From positions 23,599,001 through 23,663,000 of the forward strand of contig JAVUNC010000004.1 of NCBI GenBank assembly GCA_032173965.1: a DNA stretch of 64,000 nucleotides. Direction: 5' to 3'. Of this stretch, positions 1 to 51,352 are shown piece after piece; positions within the stretch are counted from its first letter, which is position 1; every line of letters starts with the position of its first letter. This DNA is from Sitta carolinensis. Taxonomy: Eukaryota > Chordata > Aves > Passeriformes > Sittidae. The position numbers and the translations under genes were made by a program. Under the pieces are notes generated by a model that was not told the origin of the DNA, ran no database searches, and worked only from the letters and a program-made list of their open reading frames with translations.

Positions 1-3000
1 AAAAATTACTGGACCATGTCCTTGTGCAGGGCTTCTCATCAAGGAGAAGGAAGAAGCAAGTGCTGACTGTGATTGAGAAAGAGAAGATAAATGAAATTTC
101 ATGATGGAATAATTTAATTAGAGAAGTCTAGAAGATGTTATTTTTAAATGGATTACGGAAAAGTGGGTTTTTCCAATCTTGGAATGTTCTTTCAGATTTA
201 ACTCTTATTTCTGATGACACTTTGCTAATGTGCTTATGTCTTCATACAAATTCAAGGGAAAGCTGTGGAGAGGAGCAGGCCAAGTTGGAGGCAGAAACCT
301 TAGGCCTGCCTCAAGTGTCAGCTAGAGTGCTAACAATACGGATAGGAGTCACCTAAAGACTTAATTTTCTGGATAATCTAGATTAGAAATCATAAAATGG
401 TAATCTGCAGGTAGACATTGTTAGTTCTTGTATTCACAGATGGGCTTGGGTTTTGATTTCTGTTTTATTGAGAATGGAAGATGACATGACAATGAACTTA
501 CTGAAGAATTAGTCTGGAATTAATCTGGAACTTTGCTGTTACTTTGTTATCCACTTAGTAGGTAGAATACTAGTTTTCACATTTTTTTTCCTTTTACTTC
601 TCAGACTAAAAGTATTTAATTCCTGTTATCCTTGAGGTCCAAGGTGGAAATTCTTATAAAAACATCTGTGTTAACTCTTCTGTTTAACTCTTGACTGGCA
701 TGTATAAGTAAAAAGGTAGAACGTGTACATTTGTTGCCAAATATAGGCTCTTGTACTTAATTCACCTGCAACTATTGTTTCCTTGTGATCTCCTCTTCCA
801 GCTCTCCCTTCTCTCTCCCCCCGCCTTCTTTTTTCCTCCTGTTTCGAATTTACAGCTCCTGGTCTCTGTTCCTGCTGCTTGCTGCAGCTGAGAAGGATAA
901 TCTGTTGAATTACCACATGCTATCTGTTCAGAAACCCAGCTTGTTCTTATGTCCTGCACAGTTTTCTTTCAAGTAATGCATCTAATATATATGTTGCATG
1001 AAATGCTGTTTTATGAGGACTTTTTTCCCTGGTGCTCTTGTTGTTTTGAAAAGGGATATTTCCAGAAGCAGTGAGGAGGAGAAATGAGACATGTCTCTTT
1101 AGTTTCTTGTTAATTATTCAGTAAGGGATTTACTTGAGAAAATGCAACCTGAACCTGTTGGTGAATTTTCCTTAAAGCCTTAAAAAGACAGGTCTTAAAA
1201 AAGAGCTTTATCTCTTGTATGTTGTATATCCTCAGCCTCAGAACCTGAAGAGGAACATGTTACAACCCGTTCAAGAACCACTTAATCTCAATAGACTTTT
1301 CTGGAACCTCATGACTCCTGTCACCCTGTGCCCCAAAAATTGTGGCACTTCATCAAAAGAGGTTGATTACTTCTGACTTCAGGGCTAGTAGCAAAGCCTC
1401 CTGCTTTTAAACAAAAAGGAAAACCTGTCTGATCATTGTGAATGTCATAATCTTAGTATGGAAATGGAGAGAGAGGATAAGTAACTTATTCCATCCCTTT
1501 CCCCTGTAGGATCAGACCCTTGGGAGGTTCATTTGGCTGCTTTTGGGAGGATAGAGCGTATGGTGGGGACATCTGTGACACAACAGCCTGCTCAGCTGGG
1601 CTTTCCAGCTGGAGAGCCCTTCAAAAAGACAGACAAATGCTTGCAGCACAATTCCCGCTTGAAAGGTATTTGACAAAGTAGGCAGTTTCCTTCAATGTTT
1701 AGTAGGGGAGGAGAGGTGGAGAGAAGGGCTGGAAAACCGAGCTTTTCCAAGGTCAGGCTGCTCAGAGATGTCCCCGTGAAAGCGGGTGGCACAGAGGAGC
1801 CTCCCTGGAAGTGACAAGAGAACCTTTAGGCTCCTAAATCACTTAAGCGTTGCAATGCTTAATGCTTAAATGGAAGTTTTGTGTGTGGGAGTATACGTCT
1901 AAGTACCATAGTTGATAATGTATATTATATATGTGAAAAGAGGATGATGAAAAATAATCTGTATATTGAGTTGGATGGATGAGACCTGGTTTGCTGCTGG
2001 TTATCTCTCCTGAGGGATAATGCTGCATGGATTCACAGTCTTTGAGTCTAGAATGGACTTCCTTAGGTGTAAATTCGGTGTAAACTAATTAACTGCTGAA
2101 TTACATTTAAGAATTACTACTAGTCACTATACAGTTAAAGGCATTTCATTTATGTAAAAGAGCTGAATATATCTCTTGGTTGACTTTCCACCATGACCAG
2201 GCAAATCAGGTCTGTTCAGCTGACTTGGACTGGGGTGTATGTAGTGTCCCAGCTCCAGTGCTCCTAACACACATGGTGCTGTGTGTTGTCTTCATAGCTG
2301 GAAAATATGACCACCCAGTAGTTGCTCCCTGAAAGACTCTTGAGCATGGTAAGCTCTCCCTCAGGAATGTGGTGCATCTCTCATATCTGGGGCTTCAACA
2401 AAATTCTTGCAAAAATACTTTTTACTTTTACGCTTTTACTTGAGAGTCATTGAGTAGCTCTGGTCTGGCAGCCCTGTCACAGCCTAGGACTTTCCTGGCC
2501 ATTGCTGTTATGATATTGATTATGTGTTGGAAATTATGTTCAATAATGCAGGATGTATAAGGGATGCTGGCCGTACTGTAGCCTTTGTGTAGCTGGAATA
2601 TTACCAGTTCTTGAAATTTAATATAGAATGCTGGAAAAATGTGCCATACAAAAATTTTTCAGTTTAAAAATCACCCTCCCAGCCATTAGAGAAAGAAAAG
2701 CGCGGGAATGTGGATTGAGTGATGTAACTATTGTAAAAATGTTGCAAAAAGAAAAGGGTGGGGGGAAGGGGGAAGAAAAGATTATCATCAAGCAGAAGGA
2801 TTTTTAGAAGTAATTTCCTCATCTAGACAATACAGAATTCCCTAGTGTCAAACTCAATTCTAAAGCTACTTGTACAGGGCTTGCTAAATCGTTAGCAAAT
2901 TCTTGTGCAAACTGTAAAAATAAACACTTGAAGAGGTGTTTCGAATGGAGAAGGGGACACATGCCCTCTTGTGTACATGACTGCTGAGGTCTATTTTGAT

Positions 3001-3759
3001 CCACTTTTGCTGCCACAACTTCTTTTCTGCTGTCAGTGTATCTGTACTGTCACACGTCACAGGGCTTATGCTTGGTTTATGGCTTTATTATTAGCAATGC
3101 TGCACAATCTGCATGCCAGAACATCTGGGTCATCGTGTAAAAAAATGAAAAGCATTCATCAGAGTGTAGCATTAGAAGAATCCTAGATATTTAAGTAGGA
3201 TTTGAGCTGGTTATCCCAGCAGTGGCAAGAAAAGTATTCAACGTTACTGTTGCTGATATTGGCAGGTACATATATGTTAATGTCCATAACGAAATTGAGT
3301 AGTCAACACTAATGGTGAAAGGTTCTTAATCCATCAAGAGACACAAGGATTTCTTTATGTATTTCAATATCCTCTGCTGCATTCCAGTTGATTATGTCAA
3401 TGGTTTTTTTATGTACCATTATCTTCTCTGCTACAATTATCACTCCATTTTTTTTGTCATACAGTAAAATGCACCTCTTCTTTTCTCTTCTGAATTCATT
3501 TATTCAATGCAGTGTTACGCTAGTCTTCACATGTAGTGATAAAGTATCTCCTCATAACTTGTGGTTTGCTTGAGAAATCTTTTTAAGATGCTTGGCAGTG
3601 AAAATGTATTGCATTCCAACCATTTCGAATTCAGTAAATGTATAATGATCCTCACTTCAGAGAGCTGCACTGAGTTTTTGTCCATCCTTTGTCCAGATAG
3701 TCAGAGGAGAGAAATGAATAATGAAAAAGAACCAAGTGAGGGGGAGAAAAATGCACTTT

Positions 3760-4790
3760 ACAGAATCAGAGAATACATAATACTGAAAAGAATTGCAGTG
3801 GGTCATTGATCCAACTTCCCTGCTCAAGCAGGATTGTCCTAGACCACATTGCACAGGATTGTGTCCAGGTGATTCTTGAATATCTCCAGGGAGATGACTC
3901 TACAACCTCTCTGGGCAATCTGTTTCGGTGCTTGGTCACCTGCACAGTAAAGGCATTTTTTCTTATAGTTAGGTGGAACTTCCTATACATAATTTTCCAT
4001 TTGTCCTTCCTGTTGCCTTTTGTCCTATTGCTTGGCACCACCAAGAAGAGCATGGAAACATCCTCTTGACGCTCTCCCTTCAGTACTGAGAAACATTGAT
4101 GATTTCCTCTCTTAGTTGTCTCTTCTCGAGGTGAACAGGCCCAGCTCCCTCAGCCTTTCTTTTTAAGAGAGGTGCTCCTGTCCCTTAATCATCTTTGTTG
4201 CCCTCTGTTTCAGGAGCTCCCTGTCTCATACTGGGGAGCCCAGAATGCGACACAGCTCTCCAGGTATGGACTCACAGCTCAGTGAGTTCTCTGTCCACCT
4301 CACTGTCTATTCCTTCAATCCTCACCTCCTGAGTTTGACTACAAGGTTATTGTGGAAGACAGTGTCAAAAGCCTTGCTAAAGTCCAAGGAGAGAATATCC
4401 CTTGCTCTCCTCTCATCCATCCAGATGGTTGTTTCATCATAGAAGGCAATAAATTTGTTCAGGTGTGAATCCATGCTGACCATTCCTGATCACCTTCTCA
4501 TTGTCCAGTTGGAGGGATTGAGGTGAAGCTGTCAGGCCAGCGGTTCCATGGGTCCTCCTCCTTGCCTTTTTTGTAGACTGGGCTGATATATGCTTTTCAT
4601 ATGACATGAAGACACTTCTTCGTAAGACACTTCTCTTCACTCCCATGACCTTTCAGAGATGATGGTGAGTGCCCTGGCCATAGTGTCCACCAGCTCCCTC
4701 AGCACATGTGAATGTTTATCAACAGGGCCCATGGACCTGGCGAAGTCAAGTCTGCCTAGGTGTTCTCTAACCCAATCCCTCTTGACCTTG
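3760..4790 (-). mobile_element. CR1 LINE fragment, antisense
   Basis: The plus strand begins with gaatcagagaatac (the inverted CR1 3' end) and continues with CTCTACAACCTCTCTGGGCA and CCCAGCTCCCTCAGCCTTTC. The minus strand keeps part of the CR1 ORF2 C-terminus, including a frame with [10 protein letters not shown]. About 1 kb remains, 5' truncated and diverged. Confidence 0.85.
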
Positions 4791-5303
4791 GAAAAGTCTT
4801 CCTTCTAAAATTGCTTTACCCCTGTCTCCTGGATCAGGGATTATGTGAAAAAAAAAAAGACAAAATGAAATTTCTCTTGTTTTCCCTGTATCTGTTTGCA
4901 TTTCTTATTGAAGAGTTGTGCTCATGTAGTGACTTTCATAATCTGGGAAAGCACCTTTTATTTCCACAACAGATTCAGTAATTTACAAATGTGTCCAGAC
5001 TGTAACCAGTGCCTATACTGTGTTATTGCAAATGGTATCTTATATTGGAGTAATTTTTCTTAGCTTGGATACTTGTTGGCTTTTACAGATAGTATACAAG
5101 ACTGTTACAGCAGAAAAACATGTCAAAATAGTTTTGCTGAGAAGGCATGTTTTCGGGGTTTTGCAGTACGTCATACAGAAGTACAAAGAAACTACTTGCA
5201 GTATGGCAGTGAAACTATTTCAGTGGAGGGAATCACAGTAGCATGATTAGTTTTAGAAACTTCTGCACTGAGGATTTATCTTCTGCTTTATATGTTGTAT
5301 TTT

Positions 5304-5306
<3 letters not shown>

Positions 5307-5357
<51 letters not shown>
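5307..5357. repeat. (TA)n microsatellite
   Basis: About 25 uninterrupted TA units within LRRC1 intron 2. It is likely to be length-polymorphic and prone to cruciform formation. Confidence 0.98.
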
Positions 5358-5360
<3 letters not shown>

Positions 5361-5734
5361 CCCCGAACAAATTAGAATGGTTATTTTTACTTCAGCTTTA
5401 CTTTTTGTTGTTTGCTTTTTGGTTTGTTTTTAATCAGTGAGAATGATTGTCATGCTAAAGCGTGTATCTTTGTGTGAAAAAGTTGTGTGTGTACATAAAT
5501 GCATTTTAAAATTTGTGGATGCTGGCTAGGTTGCAAAAAAATAAGCAATTCTCAGTCCTCGAAGCTTTGAATACAGGTGTCCCTTTCCAGCTAGTTGCCA
5601 GGGAAGAATAGCATAGATAGTGGATGACACATTCTTTACTTGCTGTTGGTTAGCCAAGTTCAGTGTCAGTATTTGTTGTTGCTGTAATGCAAGATAAGTT
5701 ACAGTGTCTATTTGACTAGATTTAGATGAGATTT

Positions 5735-5945
5735 TAGGAAGAAGTCAACTGCTGTGAGAGTGATGAGACCCTGGAACAGGTTGTCCAGAGAAGCTGTGGA
5801 TGCCCCATTCCTGGAAATGGTTTAAGGCCAGGTTGGATGGCGCTTTGAGCAACCTGGTCTAGTGGAAGGTGTGCCTGCCCATGGCAGGGGGTGAGATGAG
5901 GTAACGCTTTCCAACTCAAACCATTCTGTGATTTTGTTCTGAGTC
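5735..5945 (+). mobile_element. CR1 LINE 3' fragment, sense
   Basis: It contains the CR1 3' UTR landmarks ggaacaggttgtccagagaa, gttggatggcgctttgagca and gtggaaggtgtgcctgccca, and ends in the attctgtgattttgttctg tail. It is the only copy in the sense direction of LRRC1. Confidence 0.85.
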
Positions 5946-7017
5946 GGGAAGCATTCAAAATAGATACTTTTGGTGAGATTACCTCACAAGAGATGAACCT
6001 GCTGAGCAGGTACTTTCCGCTTTTCTACCCTTCTTCCTCCATCACACCTCTTTTGGGGGAGAAAATCTGAACAAAAAACATAGATAGTCAATTCTGAGTT
6101 ACTCAGCTAGGTAGGAAAAGAAGGAGAACTAGTTTCCATATTTCTTTTTTCAATGTATTTATATCATACTTGGCTGGTGAGGTTAGTGGAAATAGCCGAA
6201 AACTTTGAAACAGAAGTCTGACCTTTAAGTAAAGATTTGCTTTTTTTTAAAAAAAATTACTTTCAAAATCAATCATAAAGATTAATTTTGACATCCAAGG
6301 AAACCAAAATATTTGTTTAATTTTTGCTGTGTTTCAGTGACAGTAATCAGGTACTTAATCAGAAGATTCACAGCCTTTTTGTGAATATTCAGTTTGCTGT
6401 AAAAGTGCCAGAATAATTTTATTTCTAAGATGTACTTGACTTGAGTAGATAAATGTGCTGTATTGAAATTCCTTGAAAAAACCTCTCCTGTTTTCATGTA
6501 CAAATATCTGTGTTTACTTCCTGGCAGTCTGAAATGGTGTAGTAGCACTTATTTGTGACCTGTCAGTGTGAATATAATTTCTAAAATTACTTGGCCGTGG
6601 TGTAAGTGGGGATGTTTCTGCTCCATGGGTGTATGGTACACATGGAGAGACTTGCACGTTCTCTTCTTCCTTCCACTCTTCTCCTTTCCTGTGTACTTTC
6701 TTCCACTACAGAATATAGGCCTGTATGGATAATTCACCAGAGCTTCAGATTATAATTGGCTCTTTAGGACAGTCCTAGCACATCAGTTGTCTGGTTCTTT
6801 TGATGGGCAGAGTCTGATAAAGATAGTCCAAGGACACGTGAGTAGTAGGAAGATGAACATGGAGCAGGAGGGGGAAATGGGGTGGGAAAAAGCACAAAAT
6901 GGGTCTACTTCTATAGTTCTGTACTTGGACGGGAGCAGTCTTGCATGTTGAAATGTCTTGAACGATACCAAGATAACTCCTTGCAGTAGCGAGTTACTTA
7001 CTGTCATTAAGCAATAA

Positions 7018-46394
<39,377 letters not shown>

Positions 46395-46494
46395 AGTTTC
46401 ATCTCCAGGTTTTACCTCCTGTGTCTTCCCCTGCTGTTGAAATGTTCCTGTCATCTCCTGGGACCTCACTGAGCCCCTTTTTGTTTTTAACCAG

Positions 46495-46599
46495 AACCTG
46501 ATTCATCGTCTCCATACACATGAAAAGTGCGGCCCGCTGGAAGAAAGTGCCTTATTTCATCCAGGCAGTGAACCAATAATTTCCAAATCAATATTGTAA
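46495..46599 (+). CDS. Candidate alternative C-terminus, spliced within the last LRRC1 exon
   Basis: The acceptor cctttttgtttttaaccag leads into a phase-0 open stretch, NLIHRLHTHEKCGPLEESAL then FHPGSEPIISKSIL, and a TAA. Joined to the internal donor GAG|gtcaat (46356), it would remove a 139-base intron containing TTSV and its stop. The new end SIL also fits the class I PDZ-ligand pattern (S/T-x-hydrophobic). The donor is weak because it lacks G at +5. Confidence 0.25.
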   Translation, partial: NLIHRLHTHEKCGPLEESALFHPGSEPIISKSIL

Positions 46600-46699
46600 T
46601 TTTAATTGTGCTAGGCTTTTTTAAGTTTAATACACTACTGTATGCAGAATACAATATTTTTGTCTGAAACACAGGGGAAATAATGCTTTTCTTTTCCAG

Positions 46700-46738
46700 A
46701 GTGCTGGGATATCTTCTTCCCAGTGGCTGGATGTGCTG
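46700..46738 (+). CDS. Candidate 39-base phase-0 microexon
   Basis: A strong acceptor (gcttttcttttccag) and a good donor (CTG|gtgaga) bracket thirteen open codons, SAGISSSQWLDVL. If used, it could begin an extension of LRRC1 beyond the TTSV stop. No homologue is recognised. Confidence 0.2.
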
Positions 46739-47434
46739 GTGAGATATATAGTTTTGTGGGAAATCAATACACTTTTTTATTTTTTTGGCAGCTCAGATGG
46801 TGTAAATTTTAAATTTTTGTATAGGACTTTCATAACAAGATGATGTATTTCATTTTTAAGAGAAAATTTATCTTGAGCGGTACATATTTTAGTATTTGTG
46901 GAAGAGAACAAGTTTCATGGACAACTGTACTCATTTGTTTGTACCACCCATTGTGCCTTATTGTGTCTGGTATGTCATATTAGTCTTAAATATAGCAATT
47001 CTGGAGAAAAGTGAGTAGATTTGGTCTCCTGCTTTAAGTATGTTTTTCTTTTTGGACAGTAATTTGTTGGGAATTTTACGGCAGAGAACTTATGCTTATA
47101 TTATGGAATCTTAGGTTGTGAAGCACAAATGTTAGTTTTGTTGTAAACAGAATTAAGATTAAATGACCAAACTGCTATTGTTTATTACATAATGCACTCA
47201 CACTTTAACTTAGTTGTAATGAAACTTCTTGGTTTGGATGCCTTGTTGCATTGCAGTCACTAGAAATTCATGCTTCCATTGTTTGGTTTTTTTCAATGTG
47301 CCATCTGTAAAATAACTTGAAAAACAGCACGATAGACTTTCAGAAGCACAGTATGAAATTAATTTTATGTATTACACAAGAAAGCATGATTCTTTAAAGT
47401 GCTTTGGTGGTTTTATAAAAATTTATAAAACCAT

Positions 47435-47440
47435 AATAAA
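47435..47440 (+). promoter_or_regulatory. LRRC1: Candidate polyadenylation signal AATAAA
   Basis: This is an AATAAA hexamer about 1.04 kb past the LRRC1 stop, followed by T/GT-containing sequence near 47500-47550. Another AATAAA at 48075-48080 is an alternative. Confidence 0.4.
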
Positions 47441-48822
47441 AACATCTTTAAAAGCTTCAGTAGATGTGATGTATCATTAAAACAGCAATTAAAGTATCTA
47501 TGATATCTATGCTATCATTGTTGCTGTGTTGCACTTTAGTTGTCCAATGCTGGTTTCAAGGTCTTCCTAAATCTCTGTGTTCTGATTTGTTTATAAAGGT
47601 AAGTATTAACTGAGTTGAATTCAGTAAATAACAATTTTGCACAAGTCTGATAAAGACTGTTGTTGATGTCTCTGGATTCTGAATGTGCCATGAGCTAACA
47701 AAGACCACTGGCTGGTTCAGTGCAGGGACTTAAGGTACAGACCAAAAATGTCATGTATTTAGTGTTAGATAATGCAATGAACCCAAGTTTCAACAGAATG
47801 AAAGACCTGAAGTTTTGTGTGGCTAACCATGCCCCTTCTTCTACTGAACATTTCATCCAGTAACTGTTGGTTATATCAGGATGTCTGAGACAAGATAGAA
47901 AAGGGGGAGATCTGGGAAGTCATAACAACTTGTGTTCAAATTAATACCTGCAACACATGATAATTTTTTAGTTTAAACTTTCATTTGAAGCTTTTACAAA
48001 AGGCACTGCTGTCTTTGATACTGAAAAAATAGGTGTTTCAAGCTATCTGCAGGTATTCATATTTCACCTGGCAAAATAAATTAGTTTTCATTTCTTTTCC
48101 CAAAGATTCCTCATTTAAGCTTCAAGACATTGCTTTTCAGGAGGGTGCTATAGGTTTGTAGGTGTTGAGTCAGTTCAGTGGTAGTGCAGTTTTATTGTTC
48201 CCAATGGAGAGTTCTCCTGGTTATTCTTGGTAAGCTGGTATTAAAACCAAAAGGAAAATCATGTTTTGGTACGGCTGACTCCAGCCTTGGGTAGAATTTT
48301 CTTTTTAAAGTACTTACTGGAATTGACACAGCAAAAGTTTAAAAATGTAGGAAACCCTGTACCCAGAGTCCAAGTAAAGAGCAACAAACCCATTTGAGAT
48401 GAAAAGCAGTTCCTAAAAAAGACAGTTCCTAAAAAAGCCCAAACCAGCAAGACTGTGTTGCCAGTTTTTCTTTTGGAGGCTGTGGCTTGTTTTGTTTTTC
48501 GTGTCTTCTCCATCAGCAAGATGAATGTGTAAAGCCTGGATTTGAGCTTTGCCTGACCTGCCACCAGATGAAAATAATTAATTGCCCTCGTGCACCTACT
48601 CCCTCCTGCTGCAGTCAGAACAAGAATAAATCTTGTTGCAGCTCTGTGATATGCACTGTGGCGCTCGGCCGTTGCTTTTTGTACATTCCAGCAGGCTTGT
48701 GGAGACTGCTGCAGCCCACAAACTCACCACAAGGCAAGCACTACTTGTTCCATCCACTTTGGCACAGAGTAACTGGTCAGCAGTCAGTATTTTTCACTTC
48801 GGTGATTCTTAAATTTAGTGGG

Positions 48823-48849
48823 TTTTTTTTTTTTTTTTTTTTTTTTTTT
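48823..48849. repeat. Poly-T tract (27 T)
   Basis: An uninterrupted T run downstream of the LRRC1 3' end. Confidence 0.95.
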
Positions 48850-51205
48850 GGGTAGTAGTGAAAGGAATATTTGTTGTGATTTCTCTGGCTACAGATAAGT
48901 AAGTGGTTGATCCAGGCTAATTGCCTTCATTTGAGACTGTTTCACATTCCTGCACCCGAGGGTGTCTGGTATTGTTTCCTTGTGGTCATCTCAGTCAAAG
49001 ATGGGTGGTATGAATTGCATATTAAAGGTGTTTGCCTCCACTCAATTGTAAAAGAAAACTAATTGAACTCAGACTAGAATTCAGCAATTGCTTAATGAGA
49101 CTTTAGAGGAGCTGAAGTCCATCATCAGACCAACCAGCTACTGTGCCAGAGAAGTGTTGACATTCCTTGCTTTTCACTGCCATCTCTCTTCACTTTGTTA
49201 ACCTGTGTAGTGGAAATCTGGATTTTTGTTATGTTTTTTCAGTCAGTGTCTGGAGAGATAGAGGAGGAGGTGTGTTTTTCTGGCTTCTACAGTAATACCA
49301 TGTAGCACTCTATCTCATTACTGTCTTTTGTTTATGCTTTTTGCTGAGGCAATTTGAGATTCTGCCCTGCTGCAGGTAGTTCAGCAGTGTATACAAGGCA
49401 GTGTAGTGTTTGAGTTTGGCAGTAAGTCCAGGGTACTCCTTTGAGGTATGGCAGCAGCTGACAGTGGTATGGAATAAGAGCAGATGAAGCATTGTGATTT
49501 AGGGCTGACAAGATGCTTGGATTCTTGCTGTGCAAGCAGAGACAAATGGCTACCCTCTCTCTCCTCCTAATGCTGGTTCAGAGCAACTTGTATGTCATTG
49601 TTTGATCAAACCTTCATCAGCCTAGACCTCAGAAATCCCTCTCATCTCTTGAGTGATCAGTGTGTGTGCCATTTTATAGAGTGGTTGAAGTACCCTTCTC
49701 CTCCCAACAGCATTGATAACATTCCAGGCAGTTTTAACCCTGTTTTATAGCCAGAAAAAGTTGATGACACATGTTCTGATAAAGCAGTGTCTGTCCTTGA
49801 AAGCATGAGCCCTCTCTTCTCAGTCTCTGTTTTTTTTCCTCTGTTGCTGTGAGGAGCCTGAGTAGTGAATATGATTATGACTTTTTTCAGTATAAACTTT
49901 TCCTACTTTACTTTGTCTTTTGACAGGTGGGTTTAATGCAAAGAGGCTACAGAATTTGCATGCTGTTTTATTAGCTGTTAACAGGGAACTAGGGGAAATT
50001 AATTGACCATAGTAGTGGTGTGGATTTAATATTAACATGCCAGTTACTGCATACAAGTTCTCTTTATTCAAAGTCACAATTCCTAGTCTTAAAAGAATAA
50101 TAAGAAAAAAGGCACTCTTGTGCTACCATAGTTAGTGTAGCAATGGATTTTTCCATCCTCTGTGTTGCTTCCGGCTTTTCCCACAACTTCCATGTAATTT
50201 AAGTATTGAGATTGTTTTTCTGGCTTAAGTTCCATATTTTTGATAATCAGCGTATTGTAGGAAAGTATGTACTGGAAGCTCGCATAATGCTGCTCTTTCC
50301 AGCAAGTGACTTGTTTGTGTCCCGCTTGGCCTGCTTCTGGTCTAGTACTGATGCTTTACTAGTGCTGGCTGAGCAGCTTTTTGCTGATTAGCTACTTAGC
50401 AGGTTTCACTACTTGGAGCTTGTAATTTCAGCTTTTAAGAGAGAGTAGTGATGCCATGAATTTAATTTTATTAAAAGCACATTTTTTAGTATATTGGTTG
50501 ATACAATCCAGCTTTGTTTTAAATGTCTGCCTCCCACTGGGACAGAAGCACAGTATTTATGAGAAATGTCTAGACCTTTTGTTAATGGAGAATTCACCAC
50601 CATTTTTTGCCTTGACTCCAGAAAATAAAATTACTCTAGTTTTTCAATTGACTTGATAAGAGTGTTTCTCATCTGCAGTTTCTGACAAGCACACAAATCT
50701 GTTTCTGTGCTTGGGTTGCTGTCAGGGCATATGACAAAAGCTGGTCTTGACTATCAGTAATTGTTTTGAGTGTTTCCTTTTTCCTGAAGTAATTGTGAAA
50801 TTTTCAGAGGGACTGTGCTTCCATCTTTTATTGTAACGTCAGGACCATAATCATTATTCCACCAGCTGAATGAAGAATGTGATTTTTTTTTTTTCCTAAG
50901 TGGGTAGCACATGCTTGATTTGAGGACAACTCTAAGAGCTGCTTTGCAGGAGCCATTTTGTCTCCTCTTCTGGTGGGTGTTGGAGACACTGTTTTCTTCC
51001 CTCTTGTGCAGTTCTTGTGGCAGTGGGCTGGTCAGTCATGGGTTCTGCCAGGGCAGATGGCTTGGAGGAGGGAGCTCACTGAGTGTACCTGGCCTGCGTG
51101 CTAACTTCAGGTGCGAGGGTTCATGGTAGTCTGGTTTTGAATTTGTAACCCACTCAGGGTGTTTGCTCTTGTTATTAGTCCGTTAACTCTTAGATCTTTT
51201 TCCAG

Positions 51206-51352
51206 GAGAAGACCTTTCCTGAAAATACAACAGCACTATTGTGCATGGAGAGTACTGTATGGCTCCTCAGTGATATTTCAGAAAAGAGTTCTAGCAAACC
51301 TTCCTTGGCATTAAAGCCAGGAAGTGGACACCTGATTTACAGGAACCTTTGA
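51206..51352 (+). CDS. Candidate phase-0 exon-like open segment
   Basis: The acceptor tagatctttttccag is followed by 48 open codons, beginning EKTFPENTTALLCMESTVWL and ending in TGA, with a Ser/Lys-rich middle (SDISEKSSSKPS). No strong donor occurs inside. It is compatible with a linker or an alternative terminal exon, but I see no clear homology and chance is possible. Confidence 0.15.
   Translation, partial: EKTFPENTTALLCMESTVWLLSDISEKSSSKPSLALKPGSGHLIYRNL

Larger units (their letters stand above)
46395..47460 (+). other. LRRC1: Probable LRRC1 3' untranslated region
   Basis: This AT-rich sequence follows the stop directly, without CR1 or simple repeats. Several T-rich stretches and the AATAAA near 47435 fit a UTR of about 1 kb. 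The 3' end is inferred from the signal alone. Two exon-like segments within it (46495 and 46700) are listed separately. Confidence 0.55.

Noticed and set aside
3766..4053. 95-codon minus-strand open frame
   Set aside because: It is the decayed C-terminal part of CR1 ORF2 inside the antisense CR1 at 3760-4790, not a host gene.
48487..48855. 122-codon plus-strand frame rich in Cys
   Set aside because: It runs into a poly-T tract (Phe run), has no motif, and no acceptor fits a known upstream phase.
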